Assembly: GCF_023516495.1 (NCBI RefSeq)
Contig: NZ_JAMGBC010000001.1
Location: forward strand, 1,946,501 to 2,010,500
Source of the DNA: Sphingomonas anseongensis
GTDB taxonomy: Bacteria; Pseudomonadota; Alphaproteobacteria; Sphingomonadales; Sphingomonadaceae
Reading direction: 5' to 3'
DNA length: 64,000 nucleotides
The notes under the pieces were generated by a model. The model was given only the letters and a program-made list of their open reading frames with translations. It was not told where the DNA came from and made no database searches. The translations under genes and the position numbers were made by a program. Each line of letters begins with the position of its first letter. Position 1 is the stretch's first letter. Shown piece by piece: positions 1-8,176 of this stretch.

Positions 1-631
1 GCTCGAGTTCCTGTTCGCTCGGCGGCTTGGTTTCGAAGCTGCCCGTCTGGACATCGCCCGCCGGTTCGTAAGTCGCGATGACCACGCCTGTGTTCGAGAC
101 GAAGTGATCGACCAGCTTCAGCGTGCCCGCTTCCAGCGAGCCGTCGAAGATGCTTTTGCCTTCGCCCAGGACGACGGGGAAGGTCATCAGCATCAGCCGG
201 TCGATCAGCCTGGCCGAAAGCAGGCCGGGATAAAGCGTGCTGCTTCCCTGGATGAGCAGGTCGCGGCCCTCGCTTCGCTTCAGCTCAGCGACCGCCTCGG
301 AGGTCTCGCCTGCCAGACGATGGCTGTTCTGCCACTCCAGCGGCTCGTCGGAATGGGTTAGCACATATTTGTTGATGCCCTGGAATTTCTCGCCGACCGG
401 ATTGTCCTGGTTGTAGGGCCAGTAGCCGGCAAAGATGTCGTACGTCCGCTTGCCCAGAAGCAGGTCGTAGTCGCCCATGATGACGCCCTCGAATGGGCCC
501 ATGTCCTCGCCCCAGAGCGGCTGTACCCAGCCCCCGAACCGGAAGCTGCTGGTGGGATCCTCCTCGGGTCCGCCCGGAGCCTGCATGACCCCGTCGAGCG
601 ACTGGAACACCGCGCCGGTAAGCTTACGCAT
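1..631 (-). CDS. Dihydrofolate reductase / RibD C-terminal family protein (partial, 3' end outside window)
   Basis: The gene reads leftward from ATG at 631 and has no stop before base 1, so about 210 codons are visible. The N-terminus (MRKLTGAVFQSLDGVMQ) and the later GRDLLIQGSSTLYPGLL and VVLGEGKSIFDG segments are typical of the RibD C-terminal / DHFR-like reductase family, which binds NADPH. The true substrate of these stand-alone members is usually unknown. Its ATG overlaps the stop of the SRPBCC gene by 8 nt, so it is probably translationally coupled as the last visible gene of the run that starts at 4333. Real folate-cycle DHFR is less likely because the family signature is that of the YwjB/YyaP type. 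Confidence 0.85.
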   Translation of the reverse strand, partial: MRKLTGAVFQSLDGVMQAPGGPEEDPTSSFRFGGWVQPLWGEDMGPFEGVIMGDYDLLLGKRTYDIFAGYWPYNQDNPVGEKFQGINKYVLTHSDEPLEWQNSHRLAGETSEAVAELKRSEGRDLLIQGSSTLYPGLLSARLIDRLMLMTFPVVLGEGKSIFDGSLEAGTLKLVDHFVSNTGVVIATYEPAGDVQTGSFETKPPSEQELE

Positions 632-1094
632 GCGCCGGAACGCCTTCCGCAAGCCCGGCCAGCTGCTCGGCAACGGCGTTCCAGCCTTGCTCGAAGCCCA
701 TCTCGCGGTGCTTTTCCATCGCCTCGGCCGTCCAGTGGCGGGCGGTTGCCCGGTACAAAGTGCCGTCGCCGTCGGGCTCGATCTCGAAGATGCCCACCAT
801 GAACGGCTCGTGCGGCTTCCACCCTGGCGTGAAGGCGTCGGTGAAGGCGAAGCGCCGCTCGGGCTCATACTCCAGGAGGACTCCGCCGACGCTCTCCTCG
901 CCCTGGCAATCGGCTTCGCCGTTGGGGCCGCGCATGATGAGGTGGAAAGCGCCTCCGGCTTTCCATTCCAGCTTGTCGATCGTGGTCGACCACGGCTTCG
1001 GGCACCACCATTCTGTGATGCGGTCGGTCATCACCTGCCACACTCGCGACGGAGGCGCGTCGATCCGCCGTTCGACCGAGAGATCGTAGCTCAT
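624..1094 (-). CDS. SRPBCC (AHSA1-like, START-superfamily) protein
   Basis: This 156-residue protein begins MSYDLSVERRIDAPPSRVWQ, the classic opening of AHSA1/polyketide-cyclase-like SRPBCC proteins, followed by a WW-containing strand region and a C-terminal helix (GFEQGWNAVAEQLAGLA) that closes the ligand cavity. The family binds small hydrophobic ligands; no catalytic residue can be named. The start overlaps the preceding VOC gene by 4 nt (ATGA) and its stop overlaps the next gene by 8 nt. Its place among VOC, GST and DUF1428 genes suggests a role in handling a toxic small molecule, which is inference. Confidence 0.85.
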   Translation of the reverse strand: MSYDLSVERRIDAPPSRVWQVMTDRITEWWCPKPWSTTIDKLEWKAGGAFHLIMRGPNGEADCQGEESVGGVLLEYEPERRFAFTDAFTPGWKPHEPFMVGIFEIEPDGDGTLYRATARHWTAEAMEKHREMGFEQGWNAVAEQLAGLAEGVPAHA

Positions 1095-1582
1095 GCTTCC
1101 ACTCCTTCGACCGCACGGTCGAGAGCAGCAATGTCGATCTTGGTCATGTCCATCATCGCGGTGAAGGCGCGCTTAGCGCGCTCGCCGCCCTCGCTCATCA
1201 GGTCCATCAGCCGCTGCGGAGTGATCTGCCAGGAATAGCCCCAGCGATCCTTGCACCAGCCGCAGGCGCTTTCCTGGCCGCCATTCTGGGTGATGGCGTT
1301 CCAATAGCGGTCGGTCTCTTCCTGGTCGGCAGTGAAGACCATGAAGCTGACGGCCTCGTTCGGCTTGAAATTGGGGCCGCCGTTCAATCCATAGAAGGGG
1401 CGGCCGAGGACGGTGAACTCGACGGTCAGCTCTTCGCCCTCCTCGCCGCCGGGATAGTCGGTGGGGGCAGGGTTGCGATGGCCGACATGGCTGTCGGGGA
1501 AAACGGAAGCGTAGAATTCGGCCGCCTTGCGCGCCTCGCCTTTGTCGAACCACAGGCAGGTGGTCAGTCTGTTGTCAGCCAT
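1091..1582 (-). CDS. VOC family protein, PhnB / 3-demethylubiquinone-methyltransferase-like fold
   Basis: The 163-residue product (MADNRLTTCLWFDKGEARKA) contains the TCLWFD, FYASVFPDS and GYSWQITP segments that mark the PhnB-like branch of the vicinal oxygen chelate superfamily. Many members are annotated as 3-demethylubiquinone methyltransferases without evidence of that activity, so I do not assign it. Two adjacent ATGs occur (1585 and 1582); the second lies about 7 nt after GAGGAG and is preferred. It follows the two-domain VOC gene by a few bases and overlaps the SRPBCC start by 4 nt, so it belongs to the same transcript. Confidence 0.85.
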   Translation of the reverse strand: MADNRLTTCLWFDKGEARKAAEFYASVFPDSHVGHRNPAPTDYPGGEEGEELTVEFTVLGRPFYGLNGGPNFKPNEAVSFMVFTADQEETDRYWNAITQNGGQESACGWCKDRWGYSWQITPQRLMDLMSEGGERAKRAFTAMMDMTKIDIAALDRAVEGVEA

Positions 1583-1593
1583 CATTGCTCTCC

Positions 1594-2427
1594 TCATTCG
1601 CCGCCGACGAGCGCGAATTCGGCGCCCTGGGGATCCGTCCCGATGAGGATCCAGTCGCCCGTCGGCACCTGGTGCGGGCCCATGGCGATCGTGCCGCCGC
1701 CCGATTCCGCGGCTGCTTTCGCCACCGCGATCGAGGGAACTCGGAAATAATAGCGCCACTTGGGCTGCTGGCCCGGCATCACTCCGCAGACCGCGCCGAT
1801 GCGGACTCCACCATGATCCCAGAAGCGGTATTTCCCCATCGCGCCCATATCCATGAAGTCGTCGCTGACCCAGCCGAAACGCTCGCCGTAGAACCCTCGG
1901 GCGGCTTCGGGATCGCTGGTCGAGAGCTCGTTCCAGCCAACCCTTTCGACTTCGGTCGGGGAAAAGACGTCGCTCCTGGCGTCGGGATCGCCGCCGGGTG
2001 GGATCGGCTTCATCACGTAGAAAGCCGCACCCTGCGGATCCGCGACCATCGCGATCCGGCCGACGCCGGGAACATCGAACGGCGGCATCAACGCCTTGCC
2101 TCCGCCGCGCTCGATCCCGGCGACGCTGCCATCGACGTCGTCGACGAATAGATAGCCGAGCCAGGTCGGCCGCGCGCCGTGGGAGCGCATCGAATCGTCG
2201 ATCTGGAGCACTCCCCCGGCATTGCCTCCATCGCTGCGTTCGATGCCGCGATAGTCGACCTCGCCGGGCATCCGCTCGCCGAACGTCCATCCAGGAACGA
2301 CCGCCGAGTAGAACCGGCCCGCCGCCCCGGCGTCGGAGGTCATCAGCTCGTACCAGATGAAATCGCCGTGCGGGTCTTGCCGGCTGTCCGCAGTTGCGGG
2401 AGCCGCTTCGGTGCGGGCGTCGCTCAT
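1594..2427 (-). CDS. Two-domain VOC (glyoxalase/bleomycin resistance-type) protein
   Basis: The 277-residue protein carries two VOC modules in tandem, roughly residues 20-140 (from DFIWYELMTSDAGAAGRFY) and 150-275 (from GWNELSTSDPEAARGFYGER). Both show the repeated pattern of a small-residue-rich first strand, an FY helix, and a DPQGA(A/E)F strand near the end. A two-domain VOC polypeptide can form the metal-chelating site without dimerising. The start at 2427 is fixed by a strong AAGGAGGT sequence 8 nt upstream; reading further upstream in the same frame is spurious. It is the fourth gene of the leftward run, 34 bases after the DUF1428 gene. Confidence 0.88.
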   Translation of the reverse strand: MSDARTEAAPATADSRQDPHGDFIWYELMTSDAGAAGRFYSAVVPGWTFGERMPGEVDYRGIERSDGGNAGGVLQIDDSMRSHGARPTWLGYLFVDDVDGSVAGIERGGGKALMPPFDVPGVGRIAMVADPQGAAFYVMKPIPPGGDPDARSDVFSPTEVERVGWNELSTSDPEAARGFYGERFGWVSDDFMDMGAMGKYRFWDHGGVRIGAVCGVMPGQQPKWRYYFRVPSIAVAKAAAESGGGTIAMGPHQVPTGDWILIGTDPQGAEFALVGGE

Positions 2428-2461
2428 GTCGTCGACCTCCTTTCGCCGGGTTCGATCCGGA

Positions 2462-3220
2462 TCAGGCGTTGGCGGGAGTCGGAGCCTGCTGCGCGGGCTG
2501 CGACTCGGCCGTGTCGAGGACCTTCTCGAACCCGCCCCAGAACATGCGCTGTCCGGCGAACGGCATTTCACCTTCCGGCTTCAGGCTCTCGTCGGCCATG
2601 ATGGTCTTCCACGCCTCGTCGCGCGTCCCCTTGTCGGGCCATTCGATGAACGAGAAGACGACGGTTTCGCCGTCCTCGGCCTTCACCGCGCGATAGAAGT
2701 CGGTGACCTTGCCGTGGTTCACGTCGTCGGCGATCGCCTCGACGACGCGCGTGGCGCCGTTCTTGCGGAAGGTCTTTGCCATCTTCGAGGCAAGCTCGCG
2801 GTAGGCGTCGCGCTTACCTTCGGGAACCGGAACAACGAAGCCGTCGGCATAGCTGCCCCCGGCCGAGCCTTCCTCGACGATCGCGTCGAAGCCGCCCACG
2901 ATCATTCGCTTGGCGTCGAAGGGCATGCTCTCGCCCATGTCCTGCATGCGCGGGTCGTTCATCATCTTCTCGTTGGTCGAATCGCGGCTCGTCCTGTCCG
3001 GATATTCGAACCAGGCGAAGACGACCTTCTCGTCCGGCTTGGCATCGACCGCCTTGCGGAAGTCGGTGACCTTGCCCTCGGGAACGTCGCTGTCCCAGGC
3101 TTCGACGTGCCGCCTGACCCCGAACTCACGCATGATTGGCGCAAAGTCGCTTGCCGACTTCACGTAGGCGTCCCTGTTGGCTTCGGGGACGGGCGCTACG
3201 AATCCTTCGAAATAGGTCAT
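2462..3220 (-). CDS. Tandem DUF1428 protein (two domains in one chain)
   Basis: This 252-residue protein contains two copies of the DUF1428 (YbaA-like) domain. Copy 1 spans about residues 1-115 (YFEGFVAPVPEANRDAY to MIVGGFD) and copy 2 about 122-235 (YADGFVVPVPEGKRDAY to MFWGGFE). Shared landmarks are the GFV(A/V)PVPE opening, GKVTDF(R/Y)(K/R)AV, EKVVF/ETVVFS and a closing (M)PF-(D/G)-(A/Q)-(K/R)-R-M-(I/F) strand. Bacterial DUF1428 proteins are normally a single ~120-residue domain with unknown function, so this is an internal duplication or fusion. The start is supported by AAGGAG 8 nt upstream. It overlaps the GST stop by 4 nt. Confidence 0.88.
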   Translation of the reverse strand: MTYFEGFVAPVPEANRDAYVKSASDFAPIMREFGVRRHVEAWDSDVPEGKVTDFRKAVDAKPDEKVVFAWFEYPDRTSRDSTNEKMMNDPRMQDMGESMPFDAKRMIVGGFDAIVEEGSAGGSYADGFVVPVPEGKRDAYRELASKMAKTFRKNGATRVVEAIADDVNHGKVTDFYRAVKAEDGETVVFSFIEWPDKGTRDEAWKTIMADESLKPEGEMPFAGQRMFWGGFEKVLDTAESQPAQQAPTPANA

Positions 3221-3891
3221 GCTGCTTCTCCTTGGGGTTCGTTCTCGCGAAATGTCGCGAGCTGCTCTTCGAGGGCGCGCTTGAAGGCGGGCCGCGCCTG
3301 GCCGCGGGCGACATAGTCGCGAAGGTTGGGGTAGGGCTCGAGCAGCCTGGCGCGCTCGGCGAGCCGAAGGACGGTCACCATCATCAGGTCGCCGATCGTG
3401 AAGCGCTCGCCCTCTAGCCATGTCTTGTCGCCGAGGCGGTCGGAGAGTTGCCCGAGCCGAAGGCTGGAAAGGTGATCGAAGGCGGGCTTGCTCGGCTCTG
3501 CCCACTCCTGGTCCGCCCAGAAATTGTTGAGCAGCGCCCTGAACTGAACGAACGGTTCGACGCTGCTGACCGCCGCATAGGTCCACTGAATGGCGCGGAG
3601 CCGTTCCCGCGGGTCGCGCGGCAACAGCGCCTCGCTCTTCTCGCCGATATATTGGAGGATCGCGCCGCTTTCGAAGATCCGCACGGTGCCGTCCTTCAGG
3701 CAGGGGACCTGTTCGAACGGCTGGTCTTCGCGATAGCCTTCGGGCCGCTCGAGGCCGATCAGCACCCGGTAGTCGAGGCCCGCTTCACCGAGCGCCCAGC
3801 GGACTCGAAGATCCTTCACCAGTCCTTGAGCGCCCTCGGGCACCCAGCGGAAGGCGGTCACTTCGATGTCGGCGTTGGGATCGATCGCCAT
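3217..3891 (-). CDS. Glutathione S-transferase family protein
   Basis: The 224-residue product has a thioredoxin-like N-terminal half (about residues 8-90) with the glutathione-contact segments QVPCLKDG and IFESGAILQYIG, then an all-helical C-terminal half with the conserved FTIGDLMMVTVL motif that caps GST folds. The family conjugates or reduces electrophiles with glutathione; the substrate is not visible. It starts 2 bases after the upstream VOC stop and ends in a 4-nt overlap with the DUF1428 gene, so it is the second gene of the divergent operon. Confidence 0.92.
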   Translation of the reverse strand: MAIDPNADIEVTAFRWVPEGAQGLVKDLRVRWALGEAGLDYRVLIGLERPEGYREDQPFEQVPCLKDGTVRIFESGAILQYIGEKSEALLPRDPRERLRAIQWTYAAVSSVEPFVQFRALLNNFWADQEWAEPSKPAFDHLSSLRLGQLSDRLGDKTWLEGERFTIGDLMMVTVLRLAERARLLEPYPNLRDYVARGQARPAFKRALEEQLATFRENEPQGEAA

Positions 3892-3892
3892 G

Positions 3893-4333
3893 TCAGGCCT
3901 CCGCCGCCTCGGCGGGGTGCGCGCCTTTTTCGGCGAAGTTGGCGTCCATCCAGACCGGCTCCCAATGATGGCCGTCGGGATCCTCGAAGCTCCGCCCATA
4001 CATCATCTCGGGCATGTCATTCTTCGGGCCTGGATCGGCCTTGCCGCCCGCCGACGTCGCGGCTTCGACCATCTCATCGACCGCCGCCGGGCTGTCGCAG
4101 GAAATGGCGAGCAGAGCGGCGCTCGACGCGTGGGCATCGGCGATCGGCTTGCTCGTGAAGCCCGAATAGAATTCGTGGCGAAGGAGCATCACCGAGATTG
4201 TATCGGAAAACACCATCATTGCCGCCTGCTCATTGCTGAACTTCGGCTCCTTGCGGGCACCAATCGCCTCATAGAAGCGAACCGAGCGGTCTAGGTCCGT
4301 CACCGGCAGGTTGATGAAGATCATTCGTGACAT
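3893..4333 (-). CDS. VOC family protein (glyoxalase-like), first gene of operon
   Basis: A 146-residue single-domain VOC protein. It opens MSRMIFINLPVTDLDRSVRF, then FYEAIGA, and closes with FEDPDGHHWEPVWMD, the usual pattern of glyoxalase/dioxygenase-type VOC proteins. I start it at 4333 because AGGGG lies just upstream; an in-frame ATG at 4402 would overlap the divergent regulator and is unlikely. It is the promoter-proximal gene of the leftward operon and faces the HxlR regulator across 67 bases, which suggests that the regulator controls it. Confidence 0.87.
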   Translation of the reverse strand: MSRMIFINLPVTDLDRSVRFYEAIGARKEPKFSNEQAAMMVFSDTISVMLLRHEFYSGFTSKPIADAHASSAALLAISCDSPAAVDEMVEAATSAGGKADPGPKNDMPEMMYGRSFEDPDGHHWEPVWMDANFAEKGAHPAEAAEA

Positions 4334-4384
4334 CGCCGTTTCCCCTCGATTGCGACTCGATTCGCTTGCTTTTTGACTCTCTGA

Positions 4385-4399
4385 GTTATAAATTGCAAC
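4385..4399. promoter_or_regulatory. Candidate HxlR operator dyad
   Basis: The 67-base gap between the divergent VOC operon and the HxlR gene is AT-rich compared with the flanks and contains GTTATAAATTGCAAC, an imperfect palindrome of the form GTTnnAAnTTnnAAC. HxlR/MarR-like dimers bind short dyads of this size, and the site abuts the regulator's ATG, fitting autorepression plus control of the operon. This is inference from position and symmetry; no consensus for this protein is known to me. Confidence 0.35.
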
Positions 4400-4400
4400 C

Positions 4401-5075
4401 ATGCAGTTAGAAAAAACAACTAAACCGCGACAAAAAGAGGGAAAACGCGGATATGGCGATGCCTGCGGGCTTGCTCATGCGCTCGAGCTGATCGGCGAAC
4501 GCTGGGCCATGCTGGTGATGCGCGAGCTGATGTTCGGCCCGCGGCGCTTTTCAGGGCTGAAGCGCGATCTTCCTGGGATCAGCGCCAATGTTCTCGCGCA
4601 GCGGCTCGCTGAGCTCGAGGACCGCGGGCTGGTCAGGCGCGCCAGGCTTCCACCGCCCGCTTCCGTGCAGGTGTACGAAGCGACCGAATGGGGGCTTGAG
4701 GCGGCGCCCGTCCTCGGCGTGCTCGGCAAATGGGCGGCCAGGAGCCCGCTTCACGACCCCAGCCTTCCGATCAGCCATGTGTCGGTGATGATGTCGCTGC
4801 AGACGATGTTCGAGCCGGAGCTAGCCGGCGACTTCGTGGCAACGGCCCGCTTCCGGCTCGGCGACGTGACTTACTGCGCGGATGTGCGCAAAGGCCGCAT
4901 CGACGTTCGCCGGGGCGAGCCGGAGCAGTGTGACTTTACGGTCACTGCGGAGCCTGCCCAACTGGCCGGCGTGGTCTATGGCGGGGCCCCGATCGATGTT
5001 ATACGGATCGACGGAGACCTCGCGCTTGCCAAGCGTTTCGTGACGCTGTTCCCCTTGCCGCCGAAAGTCGCCTGA
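4401..5075 (+). CDS. HxlR-family transcriptional regulator with SCP2-like C-terminal domain
   Basis: Residues ~20-110 form the HxlR winged helix: DACGLAHALELIGERWAMLV, FGPRRFSGLKRDLPGISANV and LAQRLAELEDRGLVRR are near-canonical. Usual HxlR proteins are about 110-130 residues; this one is 224 because residues ~125-220 add an SCP2 (sterol carrier)-like module with VRKGRIDVRRGEP and VIRIDGDLALAKRFVTLF. Such a domain could be a hydrophobic-ligand sensor. The gene is divergent from the seven-gene VOC/GST operon and is its likely regulator. The cysteine at about residue 22 of the wing-helix region is a common redox or electrophile sensor in this family. Confidence 0.88.
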   Translation: MQLEKTTKPRQKEGKRGYGDACGLAHALELIGERWAMLVMRELMFGPRRFSGLKRDLPGISANVLAQRLAELEDRGLVRRARLPPPASVQVYEATEWGLEAAPVLGVLGKWAARSPLHDPSLPISHVSVMMSLQTMFEPELAGDFVATARFRLGDVTYCADVRKGRIDVRRGEPEQCDFTVTAEPAQLAGVVYGGAPIDVIRIDGDLALAKRFVTLFPLPPKVA

Positions 5076-5131
5076 ATCCCATCGACGCACTGTCTTGAGG
5101 CACGATTGCCTCTCGCTTAAGGCCCGAACCG

Positions 5132-6139
5132 ATGAACGATATTGCCAACGTGAACCCCGAAAGCCGAAGCGAAACCGTGATGGCCGCGCCCGACCGGATG
5201 GTGAAGGTGCGTGATGCGTTCGGCGTCGATTCCGACATGGAGGTTCCGGCCTTCAGCGAGGCCGACGAGCGAGTGCCCGACCTCGACCCGGCTTACGTTT
5301 TCGACCCGAACACGACGCTTGCGGTCTGCGCCGGGTTCGCCCGCAACCGCCGGGTGATGGTCCAGGGCTATCACGGCACCGGCAAGTCGACCCACATCGA
5401 GCAGGTGGCCGCGCGGCTCAACTGGCCGATGATCCGGATCAACCTGGACGCCCACATCAGCCGCATTGACCTAGTCGGCCGCGACGCGATCGTCCTTCGC
5501 GACGGCCAGCAGGTGACGGAGTTCCGCGAAGGCCTTCTTCCCTGGGCTTTGCAGCACCCGGTCGCGCTCGTGTTCGACGAATATGATGCGGGGCGGCCGG
5601 ACGTGATGTTCGTGATCCAGCGAGTGCTGGAATCGGAAGGCAAGCTGACGCTTCTCGACCAGAACCGGGTGATCCGCCCGAACCCATGGTTCCGGCTGTT
5701 CGCGACGACCAACACCGTCGGCCTCGGCGACACCACCGGCCTCTATCACGGCACCCAGGCGATCAATCAGGGGCAGATGGACCGCTGGAACATCGTCAGC
5801 ACCCTCAATTACCTGCCCGCCGCGGTCGAGGCTCAGATCGTGCTCGCCAAGTCGGGCGAATATGACAATCCCGACGGCAAGGGCACGGTCGAGAAGATGA
5901 TCAAGGTCGCCGACCTGTCGCGGCAGGGCTTCATCAACGGCGACATATCGACCGTGATGAGCCCGCGGACGGTGATCAGCTGGGCGCAGAACGCTTTGAT
6001 CTTCGGCGACGTCGGCTTCGCCTTCAGGGTCTCGTTCCTCAATAAGTGCGACGAGTCCGAACGCTCGATCGTCGCCGAATATTATCAGCGCGTCTTCGGT
6101 CAGGACCTTCCGGAAAGCGTGGTCGGGACAGCAGCCTAA
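5132..6139 (+). CDS. cobS: Cobaltochelatase subunit CobS (AAA+ ATPase)
   Basis: The 335-residue protein matches CobS of the aerobic cobaltochelatase along its length. Walker A is GYHGTGKST (residues 79-87), Walker B is VALVFDEYD (144-152), and [19 protein letters not shown] is the sensor region with the substrate loop. CobS and CobT form the ATP-driven ring that powers cobalt insertion by CobN into hydrogenobyrinate diamide in B12 synthesis. AAGG lies upstream of the ATG. The stop overlaps the cobT start by one base (TAATG). No cobN and no B12-box riboswitch is visible in this window, so involvement in B12 synthesis in this organism is not proven. Confidence 0.93.
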   Translation: MNDIANVNPESRSETVMAAPDRMVKVRDAFGVDSDMEVPAFSEADERVPDLDPAYVFDPNTTLAVCAGFARNRRVMVQGYHGTGKSTHIEQVAARLNWPMIRINLDAHISRIDLVGRDAIVLRDGQQVTEFREGLLPWALQHPVALVFDEYDAGRPDVMFVIQRVLESEGKLTLLDQNRVIRPNPWFRLFATTNTVGLGDTTGLYHGTQAINQGQMDRWNIVSTLNYLPAAVEAQIVLAKSGEYDNPDGKGTVEKMIKVADLSRQGFINGDISTVMSPRTVISWAQNALIFGDVGFAFRVSFLNKCDESERSIVAEYYQRVFGQDLPESVVGTAA

Positions 6140-7947
6140 TGGCTGAGCGGATCGACCTGTTTCGTCGCGCCCTCGCCGGCGCGGCCCGGGCGATCGCTCG
6201 CGATCCGGAAATCGACGTGGTGTTCGCGTCGGAGACCGCGTCCCCGGCGCCGAGAGCGGCGCGGGTGCCTTCCCCGGGGCCGGGCCTCGAGCCCAAGTTG
6301 GTCGCGGAAGCTCGCGGTGCAGCCGATTCTGCGGCGCTCCGGCTTCGTCACCACGACGTCCGGCTTCACAATTCTCTCGCTCCCGCTGATCCCGAGGCCC
6401 GGGCCGTGTTCGATGCGCTCGAGACCGCGCGGATCGAAGCCCTTGGCGCGCGGGCAATGGCAGGAGTGCGCGCCAACCTCGCCCAGCTTGCCGACGCGCG
6501 GGTGCGCGGCGACGCAATCACACGCGCTCGAAGCGCTGAAGAAGTGCCATTGGCAACCGCAATCGGACTGATTGCCCGCCAGCGGCTAAGCGGGGAGGCG
6601 GCTCCGAAAGCGGCTCAGGCGGGCCTCAAGCTGGTCGAGCCATGGGTCGAGGAAAAGGGCGCAGCCGAGCTCGATTCGCTGGCGCTCACGCTCGACGACC
6701 AGGCGGCCTTCGCCCGGCTGTCGCGGCAACTGCTCGAGGACCTCGATCTCGCAAGCGCCGCCGAGGAGGGCGAGGATCCGCTTGAGGACACGGGTGAGGA
6801 AGAGGGCGACGAGGCGGCCGGGGACGAAGGCGAAGACGAAGGCGAATCGACTCCCCAGAGCGGCGATAGCGAAATGCGCGCCGAGCAGTCGGATGACAGC
6901 GCCGACGAGGAGCAGGCTGCCGAGGACAATGATCCCGACGACGACCAGCTTTCCGAAGGCGACGAGACCACCGACAGCGGCCAGCCCGGCCAGGCGCGCC
7001 GCAACTGGGAGCTGGCCCCGCCCAGCGACTACAAGCCGTTCACCACCCAGTTCGACGAGATGATCGAAGCCGGGGAGCTTTGCGACGAGGCGGAGCTCAA
7101 CCGACTGCGGCTCTATCTCGACCAGCAGATCGGCGGCCTTTCGGGAATCGTCACCAAGCTCGCCAACCGCCTCCAGCGAAGGTTGATGGCGCAGCAGGCG
7201 CGAAGCTGGGACTTCGACCAGGAAGAAGGAATGCTCGACGCGGCCCGGCTCGCCCGGGTGATCGTCAATCCCGGCCATTCGCTGAGCTACAAGGTGGAGC
7301 GCGAGACCGAGTTCAAGGACACGATCGTCTCGCTTCTGATCGACAATAGTGGCTCGATGCGAGGGCGGCCCATCGCCATCGCCGCCATCTGCGCCGACAT
7401 TCTCGCTCGGACGCTGGAGCGTTGCGGAGTCGCGAGTGAAATCCTCGGCTTCACGACGCGGGCGTGGAAGGGCGGCCAGAGCCGCGAGGCCTGGCTAGCT
7501 GCCGGTCGTCCGGCGCATCCGGGGCGCCTCAACGACCTTCGCCACATCGTCTACAAGCGCGCGGACGAGCCGTATCGCCATTCGAAGCGCAGCCTTGGCC
7601 TGATGATGCGCGAAGGGCTGCTCAAGGAAAATATCGACGGGGAAGCGCTTCTCTGGGCGCACCAGAGGCTGATCGCCCGGACCGAGGAGCGGCGGATCCT
7701 GATGGTGATCTCCGACGGCGCGCCGGTCGACGATTCGACCGCCTCGGCCAACGGCGGGACATATCTGGAGCGACACCTCCGACAGGTAATCGCTTGGATC
7801 GAGCAGCGCTCGCCGGTGGAACTTGTCGCGATCGGGATCGGCCATGACGTGACGCGTTATTACGAGCGCGCCGTCACTATCATGGACGCCGAGCAGCTAG
7901 GGGGTGCGATGATCGAGCAGCTCGCCCAGCTGTTCGACATGCATTGA
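6139..7947 (+). CDS. cobT: Cobaltochelatase subunit CobT (VWA protein)
   Basis: The 602-residue product begins [20 protein letters not shown], as CobT proteins do. Residues ~240-330 are a very acidic, low-complexity linker rich in Glu, Asp and Ser. The C-terminal third is a von Willebrand A domain with the MIDAS motif DNSGSM at residues 402-407 and a second Asp/Ser cluster in [13 protein letters not shown]. CobT binds CobS and couples it to the catalytic CobN. The start overlaps cobS by one base, so the pair is co-translated. An upstream in-frame ATG (6046) inside cobS was rejected. Confidence 0.93.
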   Translation: MAERIDLFRRALAGAARAIARDPEIDVVFASETASPAPRAARVPSPGPGLEPKLVAEARGAADSAALRLRHHDVRLHNSLAPADPEARAVFDALETARIEALGARAMAGVRANLAQLADARVRGDAITRARSAEEVPLATAIGLIARQRLSGEAAPKAAQAGLKLVEPWVEEKGAAELDSLALTLDDQAAFARLSRQLLEDLDLASAAEEGEDPLEDTGEEEGDEAAGDEGEDEGESTPQSGDSEMRAEQSDDSADEEQAAEDNDPDDDQLSEGDETTDSGQPGQARRNWELAPPSDYKPFTTQFDEMIEAGELCDEAELNRLRLYLDQQIGGLSGIVTKLANRLQRRLMAQQARSWDFDQEEGMLDAARLARVIVNPGHSLSYKVERETEFKDTIVSLLIDNSGSMRGRPIAIAAICADILARTLERCGVASEILGFTTRAWKGGQSREAWLAAGRPAHPGRLNDLRHIVYKRADEPYRHSKRSLGLMMREGLLKENIDGEALLWAHQRLIARTEERRILMVISDGAPVDDSTASANGGTYLERHLRQVIAWIEQRSPVELVAIGIGHDVTRYYERAVTIMDAEQLGGAMIEQLAQLFDMH

Positions 7948-7964
7948 GTGTGGCCAGAAGGTTA

Positions 7965-7993
7965 GGCCCGGCGCGATCTCTCGCGGCCGGGCC
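7965..7993. terminator. Strong GC hairpin after cobT
   Basis: Eighteen bases after the cobT stop lies a hairpin with arms GGCCCGGCGCGA and TCGCGGCCGGGCC around a TCTC loop: 12 pairs with one bulged G. There is no T-tract after it on the plus strand, so it may act as a pause or exonuclease block with Rho rather than as a classic intrinsic terminator. Confidence 0.5.
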
Positions 7994-8031
7994 CGCCCCC
8001 GATACTCTACCGGAGGGCAATCTAACGGCAT

Positions 8032-8174
8032 CGCTGCCGCACCATGTGCAGCGGGGAGAAAGGGGGAAACCCCGCTACGTGAGTAACTTATGCACGAGTC
8101 GCGGGATATCGCGGCTGAACGTCAGGTGCAGCCCGCATTCATGGTTTCAGACGGTTGGGAAAGCCGTGGCAGCG
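8032..8174. other. Gene-free stretch with nested long-range inverted repeats; possible structured RNA
   Basis: Between the convergent cobT and rpmB 3' ends, several complementary arms nest inside each other. CGCTGCC (8032-8038) pairs with GGCAGCG (8168-8174). ACCATG (8041-8046) pairs with CATGGT (8140-8145). AGCGGGG (8050-8056) pairs with CCCCGCT (8070-8076). GGCTG (8113-8117) pairs with CAGCC (8129-8133), with GCGGG/CCCGC (8101-8105/8132-8136) as a competing option. I recognise no SRP, tmRNA, RNase P or B12-riboswitch signature on either strand. It could be an independent small RNA, a 3'-UTR structure for either gene, or chance in GC-rich DNA. Confidence 0.35.
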
Positions 8175-8176
8175 CC

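Noticed and set aside
4373-4392. TTGACT and TATAAA as a sigma-70 promoter for the HxlR gene
   Set aside because: The two boxes are only 8 bases apart and the second lies 8 bases before the ATG, which is impossible for a -35/-10 pair.
5076-5131. Cobalamin riboswitch before cobS
   Set aside because: The gap is only 56 bases and lacks a B12 box; none was seen further upstream.
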